A stretch of DNA of 64,000 nucleotides from Pseudoscleropodium purum (lineage: Eukaryota; Streptophyta; Bryopsida; Hypnales; Brachytheciaceae): assembly GCA_963969395.1 (NCBI GenBank), contig OZ017795.1:28377063-28441062 (forward strand), written 5' to 3'. The position numbers and the translations under genes are program-made. Under the pieces are notes generated by a model. The model was not told the origin of the DNA. It searched no databases and saw nothing but the letters and a program-made list of their open reading frames with translations. Position 1 is the stretch's first letter, and each line of letters starts with the position of its first letter. Positions 40,001 through 51,700 of this stretch are shown here, piece after piece.

Positions 40001-43000
40001 TCCACAACTTACTTTTTCTATTTTTCAAACAACGCTATAAACAAAAACAAATCCCAGCATCTTTAAAAACTAGTCTTACCATATTACTCTATAAAAAAGG
40101 AGACCCTTCCCAATTACAAAATCATAGGCCCATTGCACTTGCAAATACTATCTACAAATTTTTCACTAGTACTCTAACCCTAATCTTCTCAAAATTTGGC
40201 GAAAAGCACCAAATTCTCTAAGATAGTCAAGGGATTCAAAGTAGAATAAAGCACATCACAACAACTACAACTCTTCATTGCAACCCTAAAAGATGCAAGA
40301 TTTACAAATCAAGATATATGTTTATTATACATAGACTTCAAAAATGCCTTTGGTTCCATAGATCGTGCCAAACTCCTAGCCATTATGACAAACCTTGGAT
40401 ATTCTAAAAACGCAATAGCACTAACAGAAAATATCTACTCATACTCTACCATGATAATTACGGGTGAATACTTTGGCAAAACCAAATTGATATCCATACA
40501 AAGAGGCATCATCCAAAGAGACACATTGAGCCCCTATCTTTTTCTTATTTTTCTAGAACCACTTCTCTAATGGCTCCAAAGAAGCAACAATGGCTATACA
40601 TTTGGTACATCCAAGATAAATATTAGCTCCACAACATATGTAGATGACTTAGTAGCTACATCAAATAACCTCCAATCCCTACAGTCTCAATTAAGCAAGT
40701 TGGATAAATACTGTGAATGGTCCGGTATGGATTTGGGAGTACCAAAATGTGCAATCACAGGTCTCCAAATAAATAAATAAAAAAATCTGCTACCTTCAAA
40801 AATCAAATACAAGCCATTAACATTTGCTATAGAAACCAACCAATACCAGTCCTACACCAAAATGAACCTTATACATACCTGGGTATTAATTAGTACCCTC
40901 ATTAAAATGGAAACTACAAACACACATCACTACCAAAAAACTAACAGATCAATGTACACAACTTATAAATTGCCCAGCCACAATAAACCAAAAAATCAAT
41001 ATGGTAGACACCATAATTAAAGTGGGCATAGCCTACAACTTCTATACAATTCCATACTCTCTACCAATAATTAAAAAATTAGATAAAAAAATCATTGCAA
41101 TCCAAAAAACCATATGTGGACTATCCAAATGTACTGTAAATGTAATAGCACAACTTCCACATGAATTATTTGGACTAGAAGCCTTCTCACTTACAAGTGC
41201 ATATCTACGTTGCATTAGTGAGCAACTTAGAAACACCCTAAACAATCCAAGACAACTAGGAATAATATATAGAGGACTCATATACCATATCGTAGCCAAA
41301 TACAGAGGAGCAAAAAACATCTCTACAATCAAACAATATGACTGTAATAGATTACCTACAATATGTACTCTATTCCTTCTCAAACAAAAAGCTAGCATCC
41401 ACCTCAAAAATATAATAGAAAATTTCTTGTTACATGCAACAGAACTAGAACAAGAATGGATGTCACAAACCACCCTTATTTTACCACACAAATTCCAAAC
41501 TCTCTCTTAAAATATTACATAAACTCATGTTACACAACATATATAAAATAAAACACATTACATTTCCAAATGGTACAAATCTAATGTCACCAGAAGACTT
41601 CAAAACATACTATCAAATCCCAACCAAAATAGAAAAAAGTGCTTTGAACATAGTAGAACAATTTTTTTGCTACCCAAGGTGTACACTTGAATGTTCCAAT
41701 CCATGCCAAAGAAATCCAATTATACAAACTCTAAAAGCACATTATATATTAGACAACCGAGATATAACCCGTAGAAACCCAAACAATCCCCACCACATAC
41801 CACCACTTCAACTACTACAATAGCAAAACCTACCTTTACACATTCAAAATAACTCACTCAAATTTCCCATATATACCATAATAAACCACGAAACCAAGAT
41901 AATAAAAGACAAATACAAAATCTCCAAAAAACATACTTCATATTTATACCAATAGACACTTCAAGATAACACAATTTATACTAAATGGATGCCACAAAGA
42001 TACCTCTTCCCATTTAACCAACCAACAGTAATTGCACACAATATTACTATATTAATTAACACAATATTACACAAAACAACAACACATACATCATAGAAAC
42101 ATCATCACAGTCAACTTCACCCATGAACAATCTAGAGATTCAAGATACATCCCACCTCCTATAACAATCCTACTTATGCACATTTCCAATATTGAATGCA
42201 ATTTGAAAAAAGACATAATGACAAATATACACACCATATGTATATAAAACAAACTAACACATATATACCTAGATACTAGTCAACACCTCATTACTATTCC
42301 AACCACCAAGTTACAATGGCTATAGAAACAATACCACAAAACCACACACAACACTCATAGCCTTGTACCGCCTAAACAATCATTCAAAACCGAAATCATT
42401 TGGCTTTATCAAAGATACAAGTATAAGAAATTCAATAAAAACCCACTCAGAACATTACAACACACACTCCCACAAAATATCCTAGACTTCTTCACAACAA
42501 CATTCAACATATCCCACTCATATTTCTCCTCATCAATTACCTACTCCATAGATCACAAAATTTTACTCCCCATTTGAAAGAGATAAAATATTTTGATCCC
42601 TCAACAAAGCCTTTGAATACAAATGGAGAAGCATTGGTCTGGTACATCCACATAATGAAGAAGCAGCCCAACAAATAATATATAGGGCAAGACTAGCAGC
42701 CAAATATGACCCAAACATCCAAACTATATTTGTCATACCAGATACAAATTGGTATTCCCTATATATTGGGCCATTTGAAGACATACATGTCTTTGCTCAT
42801 TTTGTTGCAAATACTATTACATATGAAGAACCAATAATCCCCCATGAATTAAATAGACAACCACATACTAAACCCCTTGCAATATAAATTCTTTATATAC
42901 ACCACCAAAACCATAATATAGGCCCACCCAATCAACTAAATTCTCTCACAGAGATTCTCCAAAATATGCAAATACCACAATATCACATACAAATTGTTGC

Positions 43001-43572
43001 TTCAACACCTAACAATTTAGTAGTAAATAAAAACTCAAATTAGAATAAATTCACATACAAAACTCACTATAGCCCACCAAATATATATGCACCCCTAATC
43101 CCAAATTATGCAACCAACCCTCTACTAAAATTTCCACCACAATATAGCTACTACACTCATGGATCATTTATACCACCAAAACAACACATAGATGGCCATT
43201 GGATATGTGAAAAAACAAGATATGACATATACAATCTCCTCAAAGAAGAAATTTAAATGTCCAAGCAACTTCTAGGTCTACAAACTAGTTTTAGAGCCGA
43301 GCTAATGGGTATATATAAAACACTACACACAATTACTACCACATATTCACATGAACCAACACACATATTCACTAATTGTCTGAACTGTATATACGTACTC
43401 AACGCACAATTAAAACATCCTATGCTATACCATAACCATGTAGACAAAATTATATTAGAATCTATGATAGAAATGCTATAAAGTCAAACACAACCTACAA
43501 CGATCTCCAAAATCAAAGCACAAGTTAATATTGTAGGGAATGAAGAAGTGGACACACTCGCTAAAAATGGTA

Positions 43573-43862
43573 CATTAGAAGATTTTTGGGGCCTCTGGAT
43601 GCCTGTGAGTTATCATAGTCTGCGAACACAAGAAATAGGTTCAACGTAGTGATCTGATGTGGCCGAGACCTTGCCATGTTGTTGACCCAAAAAATTTATT
43701 TTATTTTATTTTATTTTGCATTTGGAGACTAAATTTTTTTTGTTTTTTTTGTTTTTATGAAAAAGAAAATTCTAACAGCGGGCCATTCCACTTGCTGTGG
43801 GGGAATAGTTGTGGAGAACAGGCCCGAAAGAGGCTTCTAGACCCCTCAAAACTCTTCTAATG
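43573..43862 (-). mobile_element. Inverted-repeat (MITE-like) element, copy 4, inside LINE RNase H
   Basis: The ends are CATTAGAAGATTTTTGGGG and CTCTTCTAATG; the element is reversed relative to copies 1-3. Its microsatellite reads TTTTA repeats on the plus strand. It interrupts the RNase H frame after VDTLAKNG. The frame resumes directly after the element as AKEYKF, the bases GGTA and CCGCAAAG joining without loss or duplication. Confidence 0.9.
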
Positions 43863-44884
43863 CCGCAAAGGAATACAAATTTGCTTCAAAACCATATGAA
43901 TTTGCACACACTACGCCATTTTATTACCAAAAAAATGAATGGCCAGGCCCAGCCTACCCGACCTAATAAGGGTCCAATTAGATGCCTAAAAACATATATC
44001 ATCAAGCATAATTGTGTGAAAAACATTGATATATTAGCACAAAAATTCCCTAACATTTGCAAATGGACACTCAATCCTGATATAGATAATGACCTCTCTA
44101 ACACATTTTAATCTAATCCAAAAATAACAAATTCACAAAAGACAAGTATACTCAAATTTTGCACTAGCTAATATATGGAAAATACTAACTATTTCTTGGC
44201 ATAATAAGATTTCCATCCATCACATGCTCTATATGTAACTCCAATGCCACACACATGGCTCTATGTTCTCTTCAAATGCAATCAACACCATATCCATGCC
44301 CTCGTAGTCAAAAGACATAACAAAGCAGTATGGGAACTAATAAAACTATTCCTATCTACCAAAAAACCCAGAAATTATACTCTCATGAATGTATGTACAT
44401 TTGATAACAACCCACAAGAAAACATAGTCTTCCCATGGCTCCTACCTTGCGAAGACTAAGATGTCACTGCAACACTAGATTCAAACTAGACATTCTTTGT
44501 GTTAAAGGCCTTCCCTACCAAAAAGACCCACCAACAACTCCCAACAACAATCTCACAATACAATTCATTGAATTTACATACTCTAATGATAGATTTCTAC
44601 AAACAACAATAGATAAAAAAAAAAATACCAACCACTAATCAATAGTATCATTATCCAAGGCTAGAATGTAGACCCAATTACTATCATTACAGCAAGAGTA
44701 AGAGGAACAACACACACCATCAATGAAACTCCTTGAAACCAAAATGAAGTTACCTGTAACTTTTTTCAAACATACATTTCAAACAATCCACACTAGTGAC
44801 ATACAATTTGCTGGATCAATCATCCTACAAAAAAGAAATATAGAAAATAACCAACCACTTCCAACAGATTAAAGAATGAAAAAA

Positions 44885-45165
44885 AGTGAGGTAAAAGTGG
44901 AGTGATGAAAATCACTCTTTATTTGTGTTAAACTCAAATGCCAACACTTGTCTCAAATTGGGAGGATGGGGCTAGTTAGTTGGAACAACTTTCTTGCCTA
45001 ATGATCATTCACTAGAAACACCAAACCATGTTTATCATGCTACTGCTCAACAAGCCTGACGGGAATTGAACCCAGACCACATAGACATGATACATAGTTC
45101 CTCTCCAACCAACCTCTGAAGTCATGACTTGATGACCTACTACCACTATACTCTGCAAAATTTAT
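44885..45165 (-). mobile_element. tRNA-derived SINE candidate
   Basis: On the minus strand a tRNA-like head has an A-box-like TATAGTGGTAGTAGG (about 45136-45150) and a clear B box, GGGTTCAATTCCC (45061-45073), about 75 bp apart, so it carries an internal RNA polymerase III promoter. Between them the sequence does not fold as a normal tRNA anticodon arm. An unrelated body of about 150 bp follows to near 44885. Only one copy is present in the window and no target duplication was identified, so the ends are approximate. Confidence 0.45.
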
Positions 45166-47230
45166 AACCCTTATTTACCCACCACCCTAAATGTGAAACC
45201 AAAATAAAGTTATCTACGTGAACTACTTATATCATTTAACAAACATCGATCTAGAACAATATTATTATATTTTTAGCAAATTTATTAAAGGTATTCAAAA
45301 ATATACCGTATATAATAAGTTGCTAAAAATTTATCAAATAATCCGAAATATTCAATAAGGGGTGTTACTGTTGGATTTTGAACTAGAAGTTTCATCACAA
45401 CTTTGAGGCCCCCTAATTAAAATAATTATTGAAAGAATAGAGCAATTTTTGCTAATTTTGAAGAGCTTGAAATAAACAAACCCATTTCCACCCTTGCACT
45501 CAATTCCACCCTCATGTACAAAATAAGTACATTCTAGAAAAAATATGTACAACATCGAGGGATGAATTCTTAATTCCTAAATGTCCAAGGCCATTTTTGA
45601 GGAACTTGCTAGGAATTTTTTCTAAATTGAACAAAAAACCAACATTTTGATAAATTTTATCAATTTTTAATGAATTATAATCATACAAATACAATCTAGA
45701 CATATTGAAGATTACTTGGTAAAAGAACACACAACAATATCACTTATAGATTGAAAGATTGTAATGTTTAATCATGAGGGTGTTAAAATTGTGAAAGTGA
45801 TTTGAAGATTTTCAATCTTCTTTGCACATGTCAAAACTAAAAAACTAGTCAACAAAAAGAAATATGAGGTTAACCCTTAAACATAGGCATCCCAAAAGTA
45901 GATGCGTCTTGGTCAACTTTGATTACAACTTTAAAAAGAACTATTTTTGGAATTTGATTTCAACTAAGAAAACAAAGTTTGACATGTTTTGTTTCTATTT
46001 CATTTTAAAGTTTTTAAGGAAATGTCAAAAATTGAAAGAGTTATTGTAATCGAAAGCTCTCTGTGTTAAAATCCAAATAACACAATATAGTGTGCTTTTC
46101 ATTCATATTTCTTTTTTTTAAAATGTATTTTGAATTTAAATTATAAAATTATGTTTCTCATTCCACTCTTAATGTAAAATAAAAATTATAGATTATTCTA
46201 ATGTATATTGTAATTGATATAATTTTATTTCCACCTTTAGCTTTGAAAAATCACAATAATTTTATATTTCTTTCAAAATTATTGAAAAAATACAAAATAA
46301 GTAGAAATTTTATTTTTCTATGAGCAAAAAATATAAAAATTTTGAACATCAATTAAATAAATGGATAAATTTGATCTGATAGTCGAATTTAACTTTAAGG
46401 TGTTTGATGTGACTATTTTGGGTGTAAAAAATAAAATAACCAATTGAAATTTTTTTCATGCTAATTTCTATTTCTATGTTTACATCCCAAGAAAATTTCA
46501 AATAATTTGGATTGTCTTTGCTATTTTTGCTCATTTATGTTCATTTTTTGCAACAAAATGATAACAATTAGAAATTTGCATGAAACTAATTGCAATTTTT
46601 GAAAGTGATATAAAATTCAAAATTTCAAGTAGTGAATTTATCAATTTGTTGTTTGAACACTATTGAAAAGACTAAAATTAGTTTAGATAAGAAGTTTGAT
46701 CATTTTACAATGGATCAAGTCCTTAAGGGATTAAAGAACATATATATGTATCCCATAGTCATTCATTTTTAGAATAAGATTTTTAATGTTAAAGCTAGAC
46801 TTCAAAAAGAAATTTTTAGTAATATACGCTACTAAAAATAATAATTTATTAAGGTTTAATTAACTTGAAAATATTGTCAACACCCAAATTTGATGCCTTG
46901 GATCTCTATTGTGTATGAAATTGTACTTTGAAGTGCAAATGCAGAGGCTGATATTGAGCAGTATCCCGCCCCCCAAATGTGTGCTAAAAGCAGATTGTCA
47001 ACTCCCCTTAAAGAATATTAAATTTGCCACGTGTCTGATCCCGGTTGATTTTGGGCTTTGAATCAAAGACGAGGATTGATTTTAGAATTGGCCCCAGTGG
47101 AAAAAGACTGGAGCCTCGGGGTTAGCAACCCTTGTAAATAGCTTCCAGTGGTGGAAATTCCGGGACATGTTATTTATCATTTATTTATTTCTTAGTTTGT
47201 ATTCTTTAACACCCCCACCCCCCCCAAATT
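45166..47230. other. AT-rich intergenic DNA, no gene seen
   Basis: Low-complexity AT-rich DNA contains only short open frames without recognised similarity. Composition becomes more GC-rich from about 46.9 kb on the approach to the promoter of the zinc-knuckle gene. Confidence 0.5.
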
Positions 47231-47244
47231 GATTCCTCAATTTC

Positions 47245-47252
47245 CTATAAAG
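47245..47252 (+). promoter_or_regulatory. Candidate TATA box (CTATAAAG) of the zinc-knuckle gene
   Basis: CTATAAAG lies at the boundary between AT-rich intergenic DNA and a GC-rich stretch that runs toward the zinc-knuckle gene. Transcription would start near 47.28 kb, implying a leader of roughly 1.4 kb before the start codon at 48727, perhaps with an intron. Confidence 0.4.
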
Positions 47253-48726
47253 CCACCTCATCCGGCGGGTCCCTCCACAAACTATTCTCCTGACCACACA
47301 CCACCCCGAAGAAGCGACCCGAGCCCGACCCGCGCCGGACCCGTGCCTGACCCGGGATACGCCTGACCGTCTCCCAACCCGCGCCCGTCCCGTCCCAAGA
47401 TGGCTGGAGCGGGCGAGCGCATCTTCGCAGCTCCACTAGGCCCCCCTTTTGCTCTTGTGGTGATCCCTTTGGGGTTTTTCTTCTCTCCGATCTTCATCGC
47501 CGCTCCCTCACCTCCAGCACACGCCGCATGGCTGTCCTTCCGCTTCGGCCTGGTTCGGATCTCTTGTAGTTCCTCGTCGGAAAGCGCCTGTTTTCATAGA
47601 TTCTAGTCTTCGTTTGAGAAAGTTCGCGTAGAATTTGATGGAACAGGGAGATCTCGCGCTGAGGTTCCGTTGAAGGATTCCGTCACGATTCTAACGCGTT
47701 TTTGCGAAAGTTGGAGACCGTTTTGAAGAGATTTGAGGGCTTTGTGAGTATTGGCCGCTTTCTGAGTGTAATGAGCGGTGACGGAATCTTTGGCCGTGGT
47801 TGCGCCCTGGTGTGCGATTCTCATCTCAGAGTGCTGGCTTGCGTGTGTTGTTGACAGTAGAGAAGCTCTGGTCGGGGTTTCAACCTTTCACGAGGGAATT
47901 TTTTGTTTTTTTGTTCGCGACGGAATTCTGCAATGGAGGAACCGTAGGGAGGTGTTCGGTTTGGTCAATCAATGAAGGTTTTATGAGGCTGTAGAAACGA
48001 GGAGCGGTGGAAGCTATGGAAGCGGGCGTTCTCAATATGTTGTGATAACGCTCTCGTCACATTCGTCCCTCTCAAGTACGTTACTCATGGTGGTTGGGAG
48101 TTCAGGAGTTTGGGAGTTTGGGCTTGTATGAAAAAGATCTGCGGTATGTGTTCCACCATCTATGCGATAGTTTTCTTTAATCCATTTGATTGGGAAAATT
48201 CCAAAGAAATTCCTGTAGATTTATTTACTTTATTTGATGATTTTCCAGCTGTAACATGAACTCTAGGGTCATGGCGTGATGTGACTAGCATGTGTGGTGG
48301 TGATTGCGTAATATTCCTTTTGGATTCTCGTTTTCTTCTTGATTGAATTTTGGAGAAATTTGATATGATGCGAAAACTACCTTGACGATGATCTTGACTA
48401 TGTCCTACTGTGTTTTTTAAGGATGAAGTGTGCTTAGGTAGGTTTTATTTCCTGCGCATGATGTAGTGGAGCTCTTGATTCCTTTTTCATTTTTAATGGT
48501 TTCCAAGTTTTGTTTACGAAACGAACTTTCCAAAGTTCTTGCAAAGGCTTGCGATGTAGATTGAGCGTGGAAAGGTCTGAATCTCATGTCTTGGGTTAGT
48601 ATCCGAGCGACACGAATTACAGATTCACATGTTCTGATCATTGTGGGGGTATGTTGGCTGAACGTAGGGAACATTTACATCGCATTCTTCAAACCCGTTC
48701 CGTAATCAGGATCTGCTCCAGTGCCC
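47253..48726 (+). other. Long 5' leader of the zinc-knuckle gene with an upstream ORF
   Basis: The first ATG after the candidate TATA box opens a 68-codon frame, 47400-47606 (start MAGAGERIFAAP). It ends over 1.1 kb before the main start and resembles no known protein. If transcribed it would be an upstream ORF and could lower translation of the main ORF. Other short open frames follow. A leader intron is likely but its sites are not certain. Confidence 0.35.
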
Positions 48727-51700
48727 ATGGCTAATTCTCCGATGACAACATTATCAATAGGGGGAATCTCACCAAGCACGGAAAACCGAGAGCAGAGCTA
48801 CGAAACCATTCTCAGACTAAAAAGCTGGAATCAGGAGTTAGACTTCATAAGCACCGACCATCAACATGCTACAGAGATTCCAGTCTCAAATGGCTACGAT
48901 TTAAACGGAAGCCACAATTCAAGCAATGGATTGAAACGCAAGAGGTCGGAGCTTCCGGTACCTCAGATGTACGACAACGGCGAGGCGAGGATAGTCCTCG
49001 GCCTGGGCCAAGTGGACGATTCCAGCAGCATGGACGAAGACTCTGGGGTAGTGCTTGGCTTAGGCCAATCCGACACACGGAACTACTCCGGAAACACTAA
49101 TTTCTGTGGTGGGGACGAGACAGTGCACAGCGGCAACGCCGTCTCAGAGATCTTACGGAGTCAAGGCATGAACCGAACGGAACAACCGGGTGCGCTTCTG
49201 CGCTTGAACAGCATGGGAGACTTACATTCGCAGGCACCAAGCTGGAACAACACCAACTCCACCACCAACAACAACAACATCAACTCCAACAACAACAACA
49301 CTGATGATGCTCGTTATTACAACGGAAGGTCTGAAAAGCGCGCAGGCTCTCACTTGGGATTAGGTCCTTCCCGCACCGACGGTGGGCTTCTTCTTGGCCT
49401 CGGCCAAGGCATGAAAGCCACTACCAATGGCCCCTCGTTTCCTGTTGTTGATGAAGGCTCCAGTACAGCTCGACTCACTTCCGGTGGCTACATGCCCTCT
49501 CTTCTCATGGGCAGCCAAATCTATCCCACTTCCGATCAACGCCGGAGTGAGTTTGTTCGCGGCAAGGCGCGTACGGATGAAGAGCTTGTGGAGCATGACC
49601 TATTGATGAGCATGCGAGCCTCCGCTAGTGGGGGCACCACCTCCACCAGCGGCGCCTCGGGCTCCGATCGCGCTCCCAAAGTGTGTAAATTTCGAGGATG
49701 TGGGAAGGGGCCAAGAGGGGCTTCCGGCTTGTGTATCGCTCATGGCGGCGGACGGAGGTTTGTACCTGTGCTTGATCTTGACAGTTCACCTATACTCATT
49801 GGTTTTACGTTTTGCTGCTCTGAATATCCGTCTAGTAGAATGCTTCTGTTTGGGTTTTCTTGTTCGTCTGTGGTATTCAGTAGCATTTCAAGCCATTAGT
49901 TCTCGAAATGCTGCATATCGATTCTCTGCATGTCGTTTGCCGGAGGTCTAGATTTTCGTTCCTGTTCGTGAGGTAGAAAAAACTATTTGCGTCACTTTCA
50001 TCATTTGAAGGTGTGTAGGTACAAGAGTCAAATCTGTTGAGATCAATTTTTTTCTTCGTTATGTACGAGTTTCGTATGCAATTTCGACTTGGGAGGTTGT
50101 AGACCATCGGAAGTGACAGCACACAACCCCTTTTCCTTCTAAGATATGGGGACGTCGACCGATTTAGCCTAATCCTACTTACTCCCAACTTGCTAATTGA
50201 AAGCCAACCAAGTGTCTCAGAACAGGTGAGTTGCTGTTGGTAACAGGGGAAGGGAGTCAGTGTAGGAGACTGGATTAGTTCCCAAGCAGTTTTAGTATCT
50301 GAAAGATCTAGGCCTTCGTTACTGTCATATTGCGGTTGAACTACAGTGAGGTTGTCGGTGATTCAAAGTCTGAAGTTTTCTCATGGAGTAGAGTCTTGAA
50401 TAATGGCTGGGGTCTGATTCAGAACGTCATGTTTATGAAACTAAATGTCACTCTGATTACCTCAAGTGCAGGTGCCAAAAGCATGGGTGCAATAAGGGTG
50501 CCGAAGGCCGCACTGTGTACTGCAAAGCACACGGCGGTGGCAGGAGGTGCCAGAACTTAGGCTGCACGAAGAGTGCCGAGGGTAAAACTGATTTCTGCAT
50601 TGGCCACGGTGGTGGGCGCCGTTGTAGCTTCCAAGGCTGTGACAAGGCGGCTCGGGGTCGTTCTGGCCTGTGTATTCGCCATGGAGGAGGGAAGCGTTGC
50701 CAGATTGAGGGATGCACTAAAAGTGCAGAAGGATACTCTGGATTATGTATCTCACATGGTGGTGGGCGTAGGTGAGTTGGTGCATATTATTCACAATACC
50801 GGTTCCCTCTTCAAAATTTGAACTCTTTTGAATCTATGCTTTTCGCAATTAAAAAATATGATCAATATCTGACTCGGTTTGCAACTCTGAGGCTTAGCCA
50901 TACACATGGTTTTGATCAATTCCGTGGACTTGTTTCAGGTGCCAATTCGCCGGTTGCACGAAGGGCGCCCAAGGCAGTACGATGTTTTGCAAAGCCCACG
51001 GCGGAGGCAAGCGTTGCATCATCCAGGATTGCAATAAGGGCGCTGAGGGCAGCACGCCTCTCTGCAAAGGCCACGGCGGTGGAAAACGTTGCGCCTTCGA
51101 TGGTGGTGGGATTTGCACCAAGAGCGTTCACGGCGGCACGCTCTTCTGCGTTGCTCACGGGGGAGGGAAGCGTTGCGCGGTAGAAGGCTGCGGCAAGAGT
51201 GCCCGAGGCCGGACCGACTTCTGCGTTCGCCATGGAGGAGGGAAGCGGTGCAAAGTGGAAGGGTGTGGGAAGAGTGCCCAAGGTAGCACGGATTTCTGCA
51301 AAGCCCATGGCGGGGGGAAGCGCTGCCAGTGGGGGCAAGAGGGCTCCAACTTGGGGGAGATGGTGAGAGACAAGAACGGGGAGCAAGTGTCGGCGGCTCC
51401 CTGTGACAAATTCGCTCGCGGCAAGACGGGTCTCTGTGCAGCTCACAGTGCTTTAGTCAGTGATCGCCAGGTGCACGGTGGAAGTGCTGTTGGGAGTGCC
51501 ATCACACCTGGCTTGGCTCCTGGTTTGTTCCGGGGACTCGTCTCTGGTGCAGGACAGAGCCGGCCCAGTGCTCTCACTACTACTACTACAAGCATGGGTG
51601 CCGAGACTGCTGCAATTGGTATTAACAGACCTGGTGGAAGTGTCTCTGTGGAAATGAGGAGCGGCGGGACGGATAGTCCTGTTGTATCAGGTAAGCGTCC

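Larger units (their letters stand above)
36226..44872 (+). mobile_element. Degraded LINE ORF2: endonuclease, reverse transcriptase, RNase H
   Basis: Domains follow the LINE order on the plus strand. The endonuclease spans about 38400-39130 (HGGLLTLVNKKY; the LIDGYY and SNHSPI motifs near the end). A linker follows. The reverse transcriptase spans about 39930-40780: LLYKKGDPSQLQNHRPIAL, LYIDFKNAFGSID, LSPYLFLIFLEPLL, and the catalytic box read as YVDD at 40637-40648. A long connection region (41001-41510, open) comes next. RNase H (about 43140-43960) shows YTHGSF, FRAELMGIYK and GNEEVDTLAKNG. A C-terminal domain has DTWLHV-like text and KRHNKAVWELIK and ends at the stop 44870-44872. Stops and frameshifts occur throughout, so it is inactive. 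In YTHGSF a His replaces the catalytic Asp of the first RNase H motif. Two inverted-repeat elements are nested in it. Confidence 0.8.

Noticed and set aside
45061..45150. Functional tRNA gene on the minus strand
   Set aside because: A and B boxes are present but the anticodon and acceptor stems do not pair, so a SINE head is the better reading.
50457..51446. Long minus-strand open frames under the zinc-knuckle exons
   Set aside because: They mirror the Cys/His/Gly repeat codons of the true plus-strand gene, giving artificial Pro/Ala-rich repeats.
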